Positions 8,263 to 18,032 of a stretch of DNA of 64,000 nucleotides are shown here, one piece after another; position 1 is the first letter of the stretch, and each line of letters begins with the position of its first letter. Both the position numbers and the translations under genes were made by a program. The stretch comes from Sphingomonas parva (ex Maeng et al. 2020) (lineage in GTDB: Bacteria; Pseudomonadota; Alphaproteobacteria; Sphingomonadales; Sphingomonadaceae). The notes under the pieces were generated by a model. The model was not told the origin of the DNA and ran no database searches. It worked only from the letters and a program-made list of their open reading frames with translations. The stretch is taken from NCBI RefSeq assembly GCF_004564275.1, contig NZ_SPDV01000002.1, forward strand, positions 1 through 64,000. Reading direction: 5' to 3'.

Positions 8263-8849
8263 GCATCAGAAGACCTGGATTTCGGATTAATCAGGCGCGG
8301 GTGGTTGGAGATCGGGGCACTGGATCGTCGCGAAGGCCTGATCCGGTCATTGCGGCGTCCTGGCGGGTCGCCAGTCGCCGACCGGCCGTGCCGCAGCGTG
8401 CGTCCGAGACCGCTCGGCGTCGGTCACATGGCGTTGGAGCACTCTGTCTCGCACGAATTTGATCCTGTAGGCCGGCGCGCCGGCGTCCCGCCCCGCTCCA
8501 TTAAGAGTGCGGCGTCTGAAGGTCCAGAGGGATGATGGGGCAGCCGATCGCCTCGCGGAACGGGTTCCGAAGCGGCCGCCCGCGGCTGCTGGACGGATTC
8601 GCCTCTTCCCGCTAGGCAGCGCCCTCTGGTTCGTCGCACGCGCGCCGCCGGGGGGCGAAGAGCGTTCCTGGCGCGGGCTGGTTGCTCTTCGGCCGCGGGA
8701 GGTCCGATGGGACAGGCTGCGCGGTCGGCTCCAGCCGCTGAGCCCGCGCTGCATCCACTCGAGCTGAGGTGGAGGGGAACGGATCCCGCAGCCGAGGGAT
8801 CGTGCTTCGCTTCACTCAGCGCAGAAGTGTACGTGGGTCCAGCAGAACG
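8263..8849. other. Long intergenic region without a recognisable gene
   Basis: 587 bases separate the start of the AMP ligase (minus) from the start of the next plus-strand gene, so it should hold the promoters of both divergent units. The open frames I checked here are arginine/proline-rich GC artefacts. On the minus strand a short frame ending in Pro-Leu-Asp-Leu-Gln-Thr near 8510 is interrupted upstream by a TAG and could be a gene remnant, but I cannot identify it. No clear repeat or RNA is seen. Confidence 0.5.
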
Positions 8850-9779
8850 ATGAGAGACGATATGCGTAAGCCCGAGTTCATCATCTTCGCGCCGTCCTTC
8901 GACGAGAATGTCGGCGGGCGGATCGTCCTCCACACCCTCTGCGCCCGCCTGAACGAGCTCGGCTACCCGGCCGCATTGTGGCCGATGTCGAAACCTCCCA
9001 CCCGCCGCTGCTGGCAGTGGCCCACGCTGCGACGTCACCTCGGCTACCTGGCTCGCCGAGACGAGAAGCATTTCTCCACCGGTCCGTTCCCGAGAAGGAT
9101 CGCGCGCTATCGCGACCTGGCGGGCGCAACGGTCGTTTACCCGGAAATGGTCGCCGGCAACCCGCTCGGAAGCGCCAGGGTGGCGCGGTGGTTCCTCCAT
9201 CGGCCCGGCTTCCACACCGGAGGTCGCGTCGATTACGGCCCAGGCGAGATCTATTTCTTCTACGAGCCCGGCTTCAACGATCCGGCGATCAACCCGCATC
9301 CGGACCACCACCTTCAGCTTACCTATCTGAACCCGGCGTACCGACAGACAAACTTCGGGCCCCGTGAGGGAACATGCTATGTCGTCCGGAAGGGGGCGCT
9401 TCGGCCGTCGCTGAAGATCGATCGGCACCCTTCGGACGCGGTTTGCGTCGACGAGATGTCGCACGAGGAACGCGCCGCCGTGTTCAACAAGTGCACCGCT
9501 CTCTACTCGTACGACATGTACACGTTCTACAGCACCTATGCGGCGCTGTGCGGATGTGTTCCGATCGTCGTGCCTGACGAGGAGGTGACTGCTCAACAAT
9601 GGGTCCCCGACCCCGAGCGCCGCTACGGTCTCGCCTATGGCGAGGACCAGGTCGGCTGGGCGATCAGGACGCGACCGGACCTGCTCGAACGCATCCGGCG
9701 CACGCGTGAGCTCGAGGACGACTACGTTCATGACTTCGTCGCGAAATGTCGCCGGCATTTCGGGTCGGCCGATGCCTGA
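8850..9779 (+). CDS. Putative glycosyltransferase (unassigned family)
   Basis: A 309-residue protein from the ATG at 8850; the ATG at 8862 (Met-Arg-Lys-Pro) is equally plausible. It opens FIIFAPSFDENVGGRIVLH, with the Gly-Gly turn and following helix expected of a GT-B N-terminal domain. It later has YSYDMYTFYSTYAALCGCVP followed by IVVPDEEV, which resembles the conserved acceptor/donor half of GT-B enzymes, where a glycosyltransferase-like region ends CG(V/C)P(I/V)V. I cannot name a CAZy family. By its place between the amino-sugar operon and the VioF-like gene, it may transfer the modified Qui4N residue (inference). Confidence 0.6.
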   Translation: MRDDMRKPEFIIFAPSFDENVGGRIVLHTLCARLNELGYPAALWPMSKPPTRRCWQWPTLRRHLGYLARRDEKHFSTGPFPRRIARYRDLAGATVVYPEMVAGNPLGSARVARWFLHRPGFHTGGRVDYGPGEIYFFYEPGFNDPAINPHPDHHLQLTYLNPAYRQTNFGPREGTCYVVRKGALRPSLKIDRHPSDAVCVDEMSHEERAAVFNKCTALYSYDMYTFYSTYAALCGCVPIVVPDEEVTAQQWVPDPERRYGLAYGEDQVGWAIRTRPDLLERIRRTRELEDDYVHDFVAKCRRHFGSADA

Positions 9780-9821
9780 CGCGCTACCTTCGTGGGATCG
9801 AGGCGCCGCCTCTGCGGGCCT

Positions 9822-10598
9822 CTAGCACTCCTTCGGAGCCGCCTTGAGGCCGGGGCGCACCTCGACGTCGAGCGCGACAAAGATGCGGTTGCCGGCATCG
9901 TCGTCATAATAGGCGTTCTTGAACGGCGGGTGCGTCAGGGCGCGAAGCAGCGCCAGGTGCTCGCGGAGTGTGCCCCTCTGGTCGAGGTCAAGGGCGCAAA
10001 GCTCCCGGAAGTCGGAGATCGAATTGTAATTTCCCTCGATCTCAGGCTCGCTCGACAAATAGGCTCCCTGAACGATGGGCTTGAGGAAGCGGCGGATGAG
10101 CTCCTTCTCGAGGTCGATAACCTTGCGGTAAGCCGTGTACGATGTGTCGCCCTGCTCGAGCTTGACACGCTCCCTAGCAATGATCGGCCCAGCGTCGATC
10201 TCACGGTTCATCAGGTGGATGGTCGCACCCAGCGGAGCGCCGTTGAGGATGCTGAACACCTGCGGGTACCAGCCCCGATTGTAGGGATTGTAGCCCGGGT
10301 GGAAGTTTATGCAGGTGACGGCTTCGACGAGCCGCTCGGGAAAGATGCGCTTGCAGTGGAGGCTGAAGACCAGGTCGGCCGTATCGATCACCTCTTCAAC
10401 CTGTGCCGGATCGCGCATGTTGATCGGCGTGCCGCCCAGCGAGATCAGGCCGCCGGGCGAGCGGTTCACCGAGGAGTAGCGCAAGCGGAACTCGCAGATG
10501 TCGGTGAGCGCTTGCTCCTTATGCTGCTGGAGCGCGAAACTCGCCAGCTCGGCATTGTCGGAGATGATTACGACGGTCTTGCGGGGTTCGCTGGTCAA
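9822..10598 (-). CDS. vioF: dTDP-4-amino-4,6-dideoxyglucose formyltransferase, VioF-like
   Basis: A 258-residue sugar N-formyltransferase. The catalytic Asn98, His100 and Asp135 lie in INFHPGYNPYNRGWYPQVF and REIDAGPI. The HPGYNPYNRGW(Y/F)PQVFSI(L/I)NG block with GATIHLM is the signature I associate with VioF-type enzymes, which use N10-formyl-tetrahydrofolate to formylate dTDP-Qui4N to dTDP-Qui4NFo. The substrate would be made by RmlA, RmlB and the VioA-like enzyme, all encoded here. Convergent with the gene at 8850 (42 bases between ends). This is the second formyltransferase of the locus and shares little sequence with the one at 5943. Confidence 0.87.
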   Translation of the reverse strand: MTSEPRKTVVIISDNAELASFALQQHKEQALTDICEFRLRYSSVNRSPGGLISLGGTPINMRDPAQVEEVIDTADLVFSLHCKRIFPERLVEAVTCINFHPGYNPYNRGWYPQVFSILNGAPLGATIHLMNREIDAGPIIARERVKLEQGDTSYTAYRKVIDLEKELIRRFLKPIVQGAYLSSEPEIEGNYNSISDFRELCALDLDQRGTLREHLALLRALTHPPFKNAYYDDDAGNRIFVALDVEVRPGLKAAPKEC

Positions 10599-10716
10599 GG
10601 ATCCTACCTTCGAGTGGGCCGGCGTGGCCCGTCCTGTTCTGAGCTGGTCGCGACGGGAAGGCCCGCCGCAAGCGTGTGCGAGGAAGCGAGGCTGCGCATC
10701 ACGAGAAGCGCGCGAG

Positions 10717-11778
10717 TCACGGGAGGTGCGCTTCGTCCCGGGTGTCCACCCCAGCCGTCACCGTCGCTGGCGAACTCCGGAGGTCGGGCAGGCTGCGGAG
10801 AGAGGGGATCGGAAGCACGGGAAAGTCAACCAGCCGCGGCTTCCGGCCGAGCAGGGACGAAGCGACGCCGGCGGGGGTCAGCAGCAGCGAGAGGAGCTTC
10901 GGCAGGGACCGCTTCATGTGACGCAGATGGTGGAACGGGTTGCGATGGACGAACATCGAGAACCGGATCAGAGCCAGGGTATGGCGCAGCCATCGCATCG
11001 GCTGGCGCAAGTACCACCGATCCGCCAGGTCGAGCAGCCGCGCATAGGAATAGACAACTTTGCGGGAGACCTTCACCGAGTTGGTCTGCGAACTGGGATT
11101 GTCGCGATGGTAGAAGCGCAGCGGCCCCGCATCGGCGACGAGAAAGGTCTTGTCCTGCGACATCTCGGTCAGAGGAGCCCCGAACAGGCAGACGTTCTCC
11201 ATGACCTCGGGCGCGAAGTGTCGCTTCGCATCCTCCGCCTTGAGGGCGAAGCTGCCGTCGTGAATGTCCGCGCGGCAGTTCGACATCCAGCTGAGGCTGA
11301 ATCTGGTTCCCGGCGCCAGCGGGGCGCCGATCATGCTGTCGGAGGCGGGGTCGACGATCCGGAAGAACAGCCCGGCCAAAGAGGCGTCCTTGCGGATCAG
11401 ATGCCAGTTCTCGGCGACGCTGCGGAGCGCGTCCGGAAATAGCTCATCGTCATGGTCGATGATGACGACCGCTTCGCCGGTCGCTTTGGCAACGCCAGTG
11501 GCGACGGCGAGGCCGCCTCCCGAATTGCCCGGTAGCCGGTAGAGGCGCATGCCCCCCGTTCCGGGCGATGGGAGGGTCTTCAGGTAGTCGACAGTATCGT
11601 CGGTGGAGAAATCGTCGACGACAACCCACTCGAAGTCATGCAGGGTCTGTTCACTGAGTGAGCCATGAAGTCTGTCGATGAAGGCGCGAGCATTGTAGGT
11701 TGCCGTCACAACCGAGATCGTCGGCAGGCGCTGGGTCGCGCCTGCTGCGCCGGACGCAGGCGATATCAATGGGAACAC
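10717..11778 (-). CDS. Family 2 glycosyltransferase
   Basis: A 353-residue GT-A enzyme. After a short tail it has ISVVTATYNARAF, then WVVVDDFSTDDT (the first acidic cluster) and VIIDHDDELFPDAL, the metal-binding DxD-like motif. It is probably a cytosolic, membrane-associated transferase adding a sugar to the undecaprenyl-linked repeat unit; the C-terminal half is basic and could dock on the membrane. It lies upstream of and in line with the VioF-like gene (118 bases apart), so the two may be co-transcribed. Sugar specificity is unknown. Confidence 0.85.
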   Translation of the reverse strand: MFPLISPASGAAGATQRLPTISVVTATYNARAFIDRLHGSLSEQTLHDFEWVVVDDFSTDDTVDYLKTLPSPGTGGMRLYRLPGNSGGGLAVATGVAKATGEAVVIIDHDDELFPDALRSVAENWHLIRKDASLAGLFFRIVDPASDSMIGAPLAPGTRFSLSWMSNCRADIHDGSFALKAEDAKRHFAPEVMENVCLFGAPLTEMSQDKTFLVADAGPLRFYHRDNPSSQTNSVKVSRKVVYSYARLLDLADRWYLRQPMRWLRHTLALIRFSMFVHRNPFHHLRHMKRSLPKLLSLLLTPAGVASSLLGRKPRLVDFPVLPIPSLRSLPDLRSSPATVTAGVDTRDEAHLP

Positions 11779-11985
11779 CGAGGCTGAACGGGCGGCAACA
11801 TCGCCATTCCTCTAGGAGCTTCATTTGAGCTTGTCAGCAAGGAATGCGCCTTGCGAGAGCCACTTGCCGCCGCATGCGGGAGGTGGACGCTTCGCCCGTT
11901 GTCCGATAGGGCGCCGTGAAGATGTCTATCGGGTGCGGGGGGGCGCGACGCGCTCCCGGGGGCGCTCGCGGGAAAGGTTCGGAAA

Positions 11986-13488
11986 GTGCTGAGACGGAGA
12001 GCCGCTGCCGCCGGTGCGTGGAGCGCCGCGGACGTGATCCTGCGCCAAGGCGTGGGCTTCGTCGTCTCGATCGTCCTGGCGCGCATTCTCACCCCGGCCG
12101 ATTTCGGCCTGATGGCGCTGGTGCTCTTCTTCTCCAGCTTCTCGATCTATCTCGTTCAAGGTGGCATCTCCGCCGCGCTGATCCAGCGGCAGGACACGAC
12201 GCTCCAGGAGGAGAGTGCGATTTTCTGGTGGAACCTGATCGGCAGCGTCGCCTTCGGCCTGCTGCTCGGGCTGGCCTCTCCCTGGATCGCCGATTTCTAC
12301 GGCTACCCGCTGCTGCAGCCGCTGCTGTGGGTGGCCGCTCTCCAGATCGCGCTCACCGGTATCGGAGCGGTCCAGACCGCCCTGCTGACCCGCGAATTGC
12401 GGTTCGACCGATTGATGATCGCGGGCATTCCCGCGTCCCTCCTCTCCGGCATCGTCGGCGTGGCCGCGGCCGCGCAGGGCGCAGGCGTCTGGGCCCTCGC
12501 GCTGCAGAGTTGCCTCATGGCGGCGATCAACAGCGCCCTCATCTGGTTCATCAGCCCATGGCGCCCGATCGCCTTCTTTAGGCCCTCAGCGGTGCGCGGT
12601 CTGCTCGGCTTTGGTGCGTGGCTCGGCTTCTCCAATACTCTTGAGCTGGTCTACAGCCAGGGTTTCTCGCTCCTGATCGGCAAGCTCTACGGCGCGCGCG
12701 ACCTTGGCCTCTACAGCCGCGCCGCGGGCACTCAGAACCTGCCCAGCGGCATCCTGTCGAGCGTTGTGTCCGGTCTCGCGTTCCCGATCTTCTCGGCCAA
12801 GGCGGACGATCCCGAGGCCCTCAGGCGGGGATTGAGAATGGCGGCCGGCTTGGCGATGCTCATCAACGTGCCGGCGATGGTCGGCCTCGCGCTCCTATCG
12901 AGCCTCGTCATAGAGGTCCTTTTCGGCGAGAAATGGGCGCCGGCGGCACCGATTCTCGCTATCCTTGCGTTCGTGGGAATCCTGTTGCCGATGCACGTCT
13001 TGAACCTCAAGCTGCTGCTCGCGCAGGGCCGGGCAGACACCTATTTCCGCATCGAGATCTACAAGAAGGTGATCGGCACCGGCTTCGTGGTCGGTGGCAG
13101 CCTGTTCGGCATCTTCGGGCTCGCGTACAGCCAGCTCGCCGTCGCGGTCGCCGCCTATTTCGTGAACACGATGCCGACTGCGCGGAACATCGGCTACGGC
13201 GGCTTCGCGCAGCTGCGCGATCTTGCCGGCATCTGGGGGGCAAGCCTTGGAATGGCCCTGGTCGTCCTGCTGCTTCGCCAGCACGTCCCGGGACCGCCGG
13301 CGGTCCAGCTCGTCGCCCTCACTGCGGCGGGCGGCGTCTCCTATCTCGCCTTGTGCTTCATCCTTCGGGTACCGAGCCTGTGGGAGGCGAAGAACGCCGC
13401 CGGGCACCTGATCGCGGATCGCCGCGCCCGCAGGCGCGGGGCGGCATCGCAGGACTGCGCGAGCGACGTTTCCGAGGCTCAGGGATGA
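11986..13488 (+). CDS. Wzx-like lipopolysaccharide/exopolysaccharide flippase (MOP superfamily, PST/WzxC type)
   Basis: A 500-residue polytopic membrane protein. The N-terminus SAADVILRQGVGFVVSIVLA and LTPADFGLMALVLFF is the typical start of PST/WzxC flippases. About 12 hydrophobic segments can be read, with VQGGISAALIQRQ after the second. It should flip the undecaprenyl-diphosphate-linked repeat unit across the inner membrane for the polymerase. It is followed after 25 bases by a GT2 gene on the same strand. The divergent GT2 gene lies 207 bases upstream, and that gap has no gene. Confidence 0.9.
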   Translation: MLRRRAAAAGAWSAADVILRQGVGFVVSIVLARILTPADFGLMALVLFFSSFSIYLVQGGISAALIQRQDTTLQEESAIFWWNLIGSVAFGLLLGLASPWIADFYGYPLLQPLLWVAALQIALTGIGAVQTALLTRELRFDRLMIAGIPASLLSGIVGVAAAAQGAGVWALALQSCLMAAINSALIWFISPWRPIAFFRPSAVRGLLGFGAWLGFSNTLELVYSQGFSLLIGKLYGARDLGLYSRAAGTQNLPSGILSSVVSGLAFPIFSAKADDPEALRRGLRMAAGLAMLINVPAMVGLALLSSLVIEVLFGEKWAPAAPILAILAFVGILLPMHVLNLKLLLAQGRADTYFRIEIYKKVIGTGFVVGGSLFGIFGLAYSQLAVAVAAYFVNTMPTARNIGYGGFAQLRDLAGIWGASLGMALVVLLLRQHVPGPPAVQLVALTAAGGVSYLALCFILRVPSLWEAKNAAGHLIADRRARRRGAASQDCASDVSEAQG

Positions 13489-13513
13489 TGCAAGAACAAG
13501 CGCGTGGGCGCGA

Positions 13514-14533
13514 GTGATCGAGGTGTTTTCGGTGCCAGATAGACCTTCTATCTCGATAGCCATGGCTTCCTACCAGGGAGCCTCCTTCATCGAGGCTCAG
13601 CTGGAGAGCTTTGCGCAGCAGACTCTTCTGCCGGACGAGGTGGTGATCTGCGACGACGGTTCCTCCGACGGCACCGGAGACGTCGTTGCGCGCTTCGCGA
13701 AGGATGCGCCGTTCGCGATCCGCTTCCAGCCCAATCCGGAGCGGCTCGGCTACACGCGCAATTTTGAACGCGCCCTCACCCTGTGCAACGGAAGCCTGAT
13801 CTTCATCAGCGATCAGGACGACGTGTGGCTTCCCGAAAAGCTCGCCACGGTCGTCGCCGCATTCGAGGCTCATCCGAGGGCCCGCGTGGTTGTTAACGAC
13901 CAGATCATCACCGATCGCGAGATGGTCGACACAGGCATCACGAAGCTGGGCAACCTGCACCGCATGGGCATGACCAGCGACGGCCTCATCGAAGGGTGCT
14001 GCACGGCGCTTCGCAAGGAGTGGCGCGACCTGCTCTTCCCTATTCCGGACGGCGCCGGAGACTTGGTCCAACCGACCCTTCTCTCCTACGACCGCTGGAT
14101 CAACGAGATGGCGATCCTGCTGGACGTACGTGAAATGGTCCCGCGCCCTCTGCAGTTGTTCAGGCGGCACGGCGGGAATGCGACGACGTGGCTGCTCAGC
14201 GAGCCGCGGAAGATCGGAACCCTTGATCTCGTCGGAACCCGCGCCAGGACGGTTCCGTCCGGGGCCTGGGCCGAACGCGCCCGGCTGCTGGGCTTCTATA
14301 CGCATTGGCTTCAGGAGCGGCAGGACCTCCTGGCGGAGCAGGGCATCGGCATCGACCGGGCCATGAAGCGGGTCGAGCACGAACGGGAGAGCCTCGAGCG
14401 GCGCATCGCCCTGACCCGATCGCCGCTGCTTCGCCGCGTTCCGCAGATCGCGCGGATGCTCTTAGAAGGCCGCTATCGCTATTTCTACGGGTGGAAGAGC
14501 GCCCTGCGCGACGTCGTACGCGCCGAAAGGTAG
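13514..14533 (+). CDS. Family 2 glycosyltransferase
   Basis: A 339-residue GT2 enzyme beginning at GTG 13514; a second GTG nine bases on is also possible. Motifs ISIAMASYQGASFIEAQLES, VVICDDGSSDGT and FISDQDDVWLPEKL give the nucleotide-binding and DxD elements. This layout resembles rhamnosyl/galactosyltransferases of O-antigen loci. It is in the same operon as the flippase upstream; the rmlACBD block begins 86 bases downstream. A rhamnosyltransferase role is plausible because of the neighbouring rml genes but not demonstrated. Confidence 0.87.
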   Translation: MIEVFSVPDRPSISIAMASYQGASFIEAQLESFAQQTLLPDEVVICDDGSSDGTGDVVARFAKDAPFAIRFQPNPERLGYTRNFERALTLCNGSLIFISDQDDVWLPEKLATVVAAFEAHPRARVVVNDQIITDREMVDTGITKLGNLHRMGMTSDGLIEGCCTALRKEWRDLLFPIPDGAGDLVQPTLLSYDRWINEMAILLDVREMVPRPLQLFRRHGGNATTWLLSEPRKIGTLDLVGTRARTVPSGAWAERARLLGFYTHWLQERQDLLAEQGIGIDRAMKRVEHERESLERRIALTRSPLLRRVPQIARMLLEGRYRYFYGWKSALRDVVRAER

Positions 14534-14619
14534 GGTCGCCGGTTGCTGCCTCTAGCGGCAGCTGTTAACGCGCCGCCAGCGCGTACCGATTCACGCTCGC
14601 GCATCGAATAGGGACCTGA

Positions 14620-15495
14620 ATGAAGGGCATCATTCTCGCGGGGGGTAGTGGTACTCGGCTCTACCCGGCGACCATTGCGGTTTCCAAGCAGCTTCTGCCT
14701 GTCTTCGACAAGCCGATGATCTATTATCCACTGTCCGTGCTGATGCTGGCGGGCATCAAAGATATACTGATCATCTCGACGCCGCGCGACCTGCCGCTCT
14801 TCCAAACGCTGCTCGGCGACGGCGAAGCCTTCGGCATCAATCTGGCCTATGCCGAGCAGCCCAGTCCCAATGGTCTGGCCGAGGCCTTCCTCATCGGGCG
14901 CGACTTCATCGGCGGTGACTCCGCCGCTTTGGTGCTCGGTGACAATATCTTCTACGGCAGTGGTCTCGCGCAGATGGCGGCCGATGCCGCGGCCAAGCCC
15001 AAGGGCGCGACGATCTTCGCTTACCATGTCGACGATCCCGAGCGTTACGGCGTCGCCGAATTCGATCCGCGGACGGGTCGGGTCCTTTCGATCGAGGAGA
15101 AGCCGGCCAACCCGAAATCGAATTGGGCGGTCACCGGCCTCTATTTCTACGATTCCGACGTCGTCGACATCGCCGGCTCGATCGCTCCATCGGCGCGCGG
15201 CGAGCTCGAGATAACCGACGTCAACAAGGCCTATCTCGAGCGCGGCGATCTCAGCGTCTGCCGTCTTGGCCGTGGCTACGCCTGGCTCGACACGGGAACG
15301 CACGAGAGTCTGCACGAAGCTTCGTCCTTCGTGCGGACGATCGAGCACCGGCAGGGCATCAAGATTGCCTGTCCCGAGGAAATTGGGTTCAACGCCGGCT
15401 ACGTCAGCGCGGACCGGCTCCTGGCGCGGGCCGCGGAGCTCGGCAAGACCGGCTATGCCGCCTACCTGAGGATGCTGGCGGAGGGCGCGCGATGA
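14620..15495 (+). CDS. rmlA: Glucose-1-phosphate thymidylyltransferase
   Basis: A 291-residue nucleotidyltransferase with the signature [14 protein letters not shown] at 5-18, [17 protein letters not shown], and GDNIFYG. It catalyses dTTP + Glc-1-P to dTDP-glucose, the first step towards dTDP-L-rhamnose and dTDP-Qui4N. Length equals the RmlA norm. It is first of a translationally coupled rmlA-rmlC-rmlB-rmlD set; the stop overlaps the rmlC ATG by 4 bases. Confidence 0.96.
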   Translation: MKGIILAGGSGTRLYPATIAVSKQLLPVFDKPMIYYPLSVLMLAGIKDILIISTPRDLPLFQTLLGDGEAFGINLAYAEQPSPNGLAEAFLIGRDFIGGDSAALVLGDNIFYGSGLAQMAADAAAKPKGATIFAYHVDDPERYGVAEFDPRTGRVLSIEEKPANPKSNWAVTGLYFYDSDVVDIAGSIAPSARGELEITDVNKAYLERGDLSVCRLGRGYAWLDTGTHESLHEASSFVRTIEHRQGIKIACPEEIGFNAGYVSADRLLARAAELGKTGYAAYLRMLAEGAR

Positions 15496-16064
15496 TCATG
15501 CGGCCGCTCGAGCTGCCCGACGTCGTCGAGATCCTGCCGGTGCGAAGGTCCGACGAGCGCGGCTTCTTTTCGGAGGTCTGGAGGGCCGACGCCTTGGAGA
15601 GCGAGGGTATCTCGATCGACTGGGTGCAGGACAATCACAGCTTCTCGGCGACTGCCGGGGTGATCAGGGGTCTGCACTTCCAGACACCTCCGTGTGCGCA
15701 GGACAAGCTCGTCCGCGTCACTCGCGGCTCGATCTTCGATGTGGCGGTCGATATCCGGCAGGGGTCGCCGACGTTCGGCCGCTGGGTGGGTTTGGTGATC
15801 TCGGCCGAAAAGTGGAACCAGATCCTGGTGCCGAAGGGCTTCGCCCACGGCTTCATGACGCTCGAGCCTAATTGCGAGGTCCTCTACAAGGTGTCGGCAC
15901 CCTATGCTCCGGCGCACGACCGGGCGATCCGTTACGACGATCCGGCGATCGGCGTCGAGTGGCCGGACGTGGAGGCCGATGTGCTGCTGTCGCAGAAGGA
16001 CGCCAGCGCTCCGCGGCTGGCTTACGTAGAAACGGGATTCGTCTATGAGCGTGAGCATGATTGA
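15492..16064 (+). CDS. rmlC: dTDP-4-dehydrorhamnose 3,5-epimerase
   Basis: A 190-residue cupin. The catalytic His62 is in VIRGLHFQ and the Tyr132 acid in [15 protein letters not shown] and PKGFAHGF are the other family blocks. The start at 15492 gives a 4-base ATGA overlap with rmlA. The open frame extends further upstream inside rmlA but without homology. The enzyme epimerises C3 and C5 of dTDP-4-keto-6-deoxyglucose. The gene order A-C-B-D differs from the enteric B-D-A-C order. Confidence 0.96.
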   Translation: MIMRPLELPDVVEILPVRRSDERGFFSEVWRADALESEGISIDWVQDNHSFSATAGVIRGLHFQTPPCAQDKLVRVTRGSIFDVAVDIRQGSPTFGRWVGLVISAEKWNQILVPKGFAHGFMTLEPNCEVLYKVSAPYAPAHDRAIRYDDPAIGVEWPDVEADVLLSQKDASAPRLAYVETGFVYEREHD

Positions 16065-17115
16065 TACCATACTCGTCACCGGCGGCGCCGGCTTCATCGG
16101 CTCCGCGGTCTGTCGCCATCTGGTCAAGACCGGCGCCTATCGAGTCATCAATCTCGATCGACTGACCTACGCCGGCAACCTGGACTCGCTGCGCGAGATC
16201 GAAAGTGACCCGAACTATCGCTTCGTGCAGGGCGACATCGGCGATCGGGACCTCGTCCTCGGCCTGCTGGAGGCGGAGAAGGTAACCGGCATCATGCATC
16301 TCGCGGCGGAGAGCCATGTGGATCGCTCCATCGATGGACCTGCCGCGTTCATCGAGACGAACGTGGTGGGAACGTTCCAGCTGCTCGACGCGGCCCTCAA
16401 ATATTGGAGCGGTTTGGGCGACGAGCGCCGCAAGCGCTTCCGCTTCCACCACATCTCGACCGACGAGGTGTTCGGTGATCTTCCCTTCGACGGGGGGCTT
16501 TTCACCGAGGAGACGCCTTATGCCCCGTCCTCTCCTTATTCGGCTTCGAAGGCCGCTTCGGACCATCTGGTTCGCGCCTGGCACCATACTTACGGCCTGC
16601 CAGTTGTGCTCTCCAACTGCTCGAACAATTACGGCCCGTATCACTTTCCCGAGAAGCTCATCCCTCTCGTCATCCTGAACGGGCTCGAGGGCAAGAGCCT
16701 CCCCGTCTACGGCGCGGGTGCAAACGTGCGGGACTGGCTCTTCGTCGAAGACCATGCGCGCGCCCTCGAGCTCGTTCTCACCCGCGGCGAGGTCGGCGAG
16801 AGCTACAACATCGGCGGGCGCGAGGAGCGGACCAATCTCTCCGTGGTGGAAACCATATGTGATCTGCTCGACGCACGCGCCCCGCTTCCCTCCGGCCCGA
16901 GGCGGGAACTGATCCGCTTCGTCACGGACAGGCCTGGTCACGACCGGCGCTATGCGATCGACGCCAGCAAGATCGAGCGGGAGCTTGGCTGGCGTCCGGC
17001 CGAGACGTTCGACAGCGGTCTCGCCAAGACGGTTGACTGGTATCTCGCGAATGAATGGTGGTGGCGGCCGATCCGCGAGCAGCGCTACGCCGGCGAGCGC
17101 CTCGGCGCGGCCTGA
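16045..17115 (+). CDS. rmlB: dTDP-glucose 4,6-dehydratase
   Basis: A 356-residue extended SDR. The NAD loop is TGGAGFIG (12-19), the catalytic Thr139-Asp140-Glu141 lie in HISTDEVFG, and Tyr165 and Lys169 in YSASK. It overlaps rmlC by 20 bases; an internal Met at 16057 would shorten the overlap. It converts dTDP-glucose to dTDP-4-keto-6-deoxyglucose, the branch point for rhamnose (RmlC/D) and for the 4-amino sugar (VioA-like gene at 989). Confidence 0.96.
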   Translation: MSVSMIDTILVTGGAGFIGSAVCRHLVKTGAYRVINLDRLTYAGNLDSLREIESDPNYRFVQGDIGDRDLVLGLLEAEKVTGIMHLAAESHVDRSIDGPAAFIETNVVGTFQLLDAALKYWSGLGDERRKRFRFHHISTDEVFGDLPFDGGLFTEETPYAPSSPYSASKAASDHLVRAWHHTYGLPVVLSNCSNNYGPYHFPEKLIPLVILNGLEGKSLPVYGAGANVRDWLFVEDHARALELVLTRGEVGESYNIGGREERTNLSVVETICDLLDARAPLPSGPRRELIRFVTDRPGHDRRYAIDASKIERELGWRPAETFDSGLAKTVDWYLANEWWWRPIREQRYAGERLGAA

Positions 17116-17117
17116 GC

Positions 17118-18005
17118 GTGAAGATCCTCGTTACCGGGCGTGCCGGGCAGCTCGCGCTCAGCCTGGCCGAGCGTGCGTCGTACTTCCCAGGCATCGAGCT
17201 GGTATTCGTGGGACGCCCCGAGCTGGACCTCGAAGATCCGACCAGCCTCGAGCGCGCCATTGCCGGCGCGCGGCCTGACGTCGTCCTCAACGCCGCGGCT
17301 TATACGGCGGTCGATCAAGCCGAGAGCGATATCGACACGGCGCGCAAGGTGAACGCAGAGGCGGCCGGCTATCTCGGCCGCGCAGCGCGCGCCGCCGGAG
17401 CGCGCATGATCCAGATTTCAACGGACTATGTCTTCGACGGGGAAGCCGCCGAGCCGTACAGCGAGGATGCGGCGATCGCTCCGATCAATATCTACGGCCG
17501 CACCAAGGCCGAGGGCGAGGCGGCGGTGCGCGAGGCTCTCGAGGAGCACATCATCGTGCGGACATCGTGGGTGTTCAGCCCGTTCGGCAAGAACTTCGTG
17601 CGCACGATGCTCTCCGTCGCGCAAACACGCGAAACCCTGACGGTCGTCGATGATCAGATCGGCTGTCCCTCCTCGGCGCTCGACTTGGCGGATGGGATTC
17701 TCTCGATGATCGCGCGTTGGCAGCGCGATCCCCGCCACGGCCTCGGCCGAACCTACCACCTGGTCGGCGGCGGCTCGTGCAGCTGGGCCGATTTCGCGCG
17801 GCAGATCTTCGCGACGAGCGCCGCTCATGGTGGCCCGACGGCGCAGGTCACGGGCGTGAGGAGCGCGCAATGGCCGACGCCGGCACGGCGCCCGCGCAAT
17901 TCGCGGCTCGACACCAGCCGCTTCATCGAGACCTTCGGGTATCGGCCACCGCACTGGCGCGACGCGACGGCGCAGGTCGTCGCGAGGCTGCTCGCACAGA
18001 ACTGA
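17118..18005 (+). CDS. rmlD: dTDP-4-dehydrorhamnose reductase
   Basis: A 295-residue reductase from GTG 17118, two bases after the rmlB stop. The longer frame reaching into rmlB carries no homology. The nucleotide loop reads TGRAGQLA, ISTDYVFDG is at about 100-108, and Tyr126 and Lys130 lie in YGRTK. It reduces dTDP-4-keto-L-rhamnose to dTDP-L-rhamnose with NAD(P)H. Convergent with a GT4 gene (27 bases between ends). Confidence 0.95.
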   Translation: MKILVTGRAGQLALSLAERASYFPGIELVFVGRPELDLEDPTSLERAIAGARPDVVLNAAAYTAVDQAESDIDTARKVNAEAAGYLGRAARAAGARMIQISTDYVFDGEAAEPYSEDAAIAPINIYGRTKAEGEAAVREALEEHIIVRTSWVFSPFGKNFVRTMLSVAQTRETLTVVDDQIGCPSSALDLADGILSMIARWQRDPRHGLGRTYHLVGGGSCSWADFARQIFATSAAHGGPTAQVTGVRSAQWPTPARRPRNSRLDTSRFIETFGYRPPHWRDATAQVVARLLAQN

Positions 18006-18032
18006 CCCTTCGCATAGGTGCGCCGGCGCTCG

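Noticed and set aside
6301..8535. Open frame of 744 codons on the plus strand
   Set aside because: It is antisense to the AMP ligase and formyltransferase, shows no domain pattern, and arises from GC-rich third codon positions.
8424..9758. Open frame of 444 codons on the minus strand
   Set aside because: Mostly antisense to the putative glycosyltransferase at 8850 and continues into the gap without motifs.
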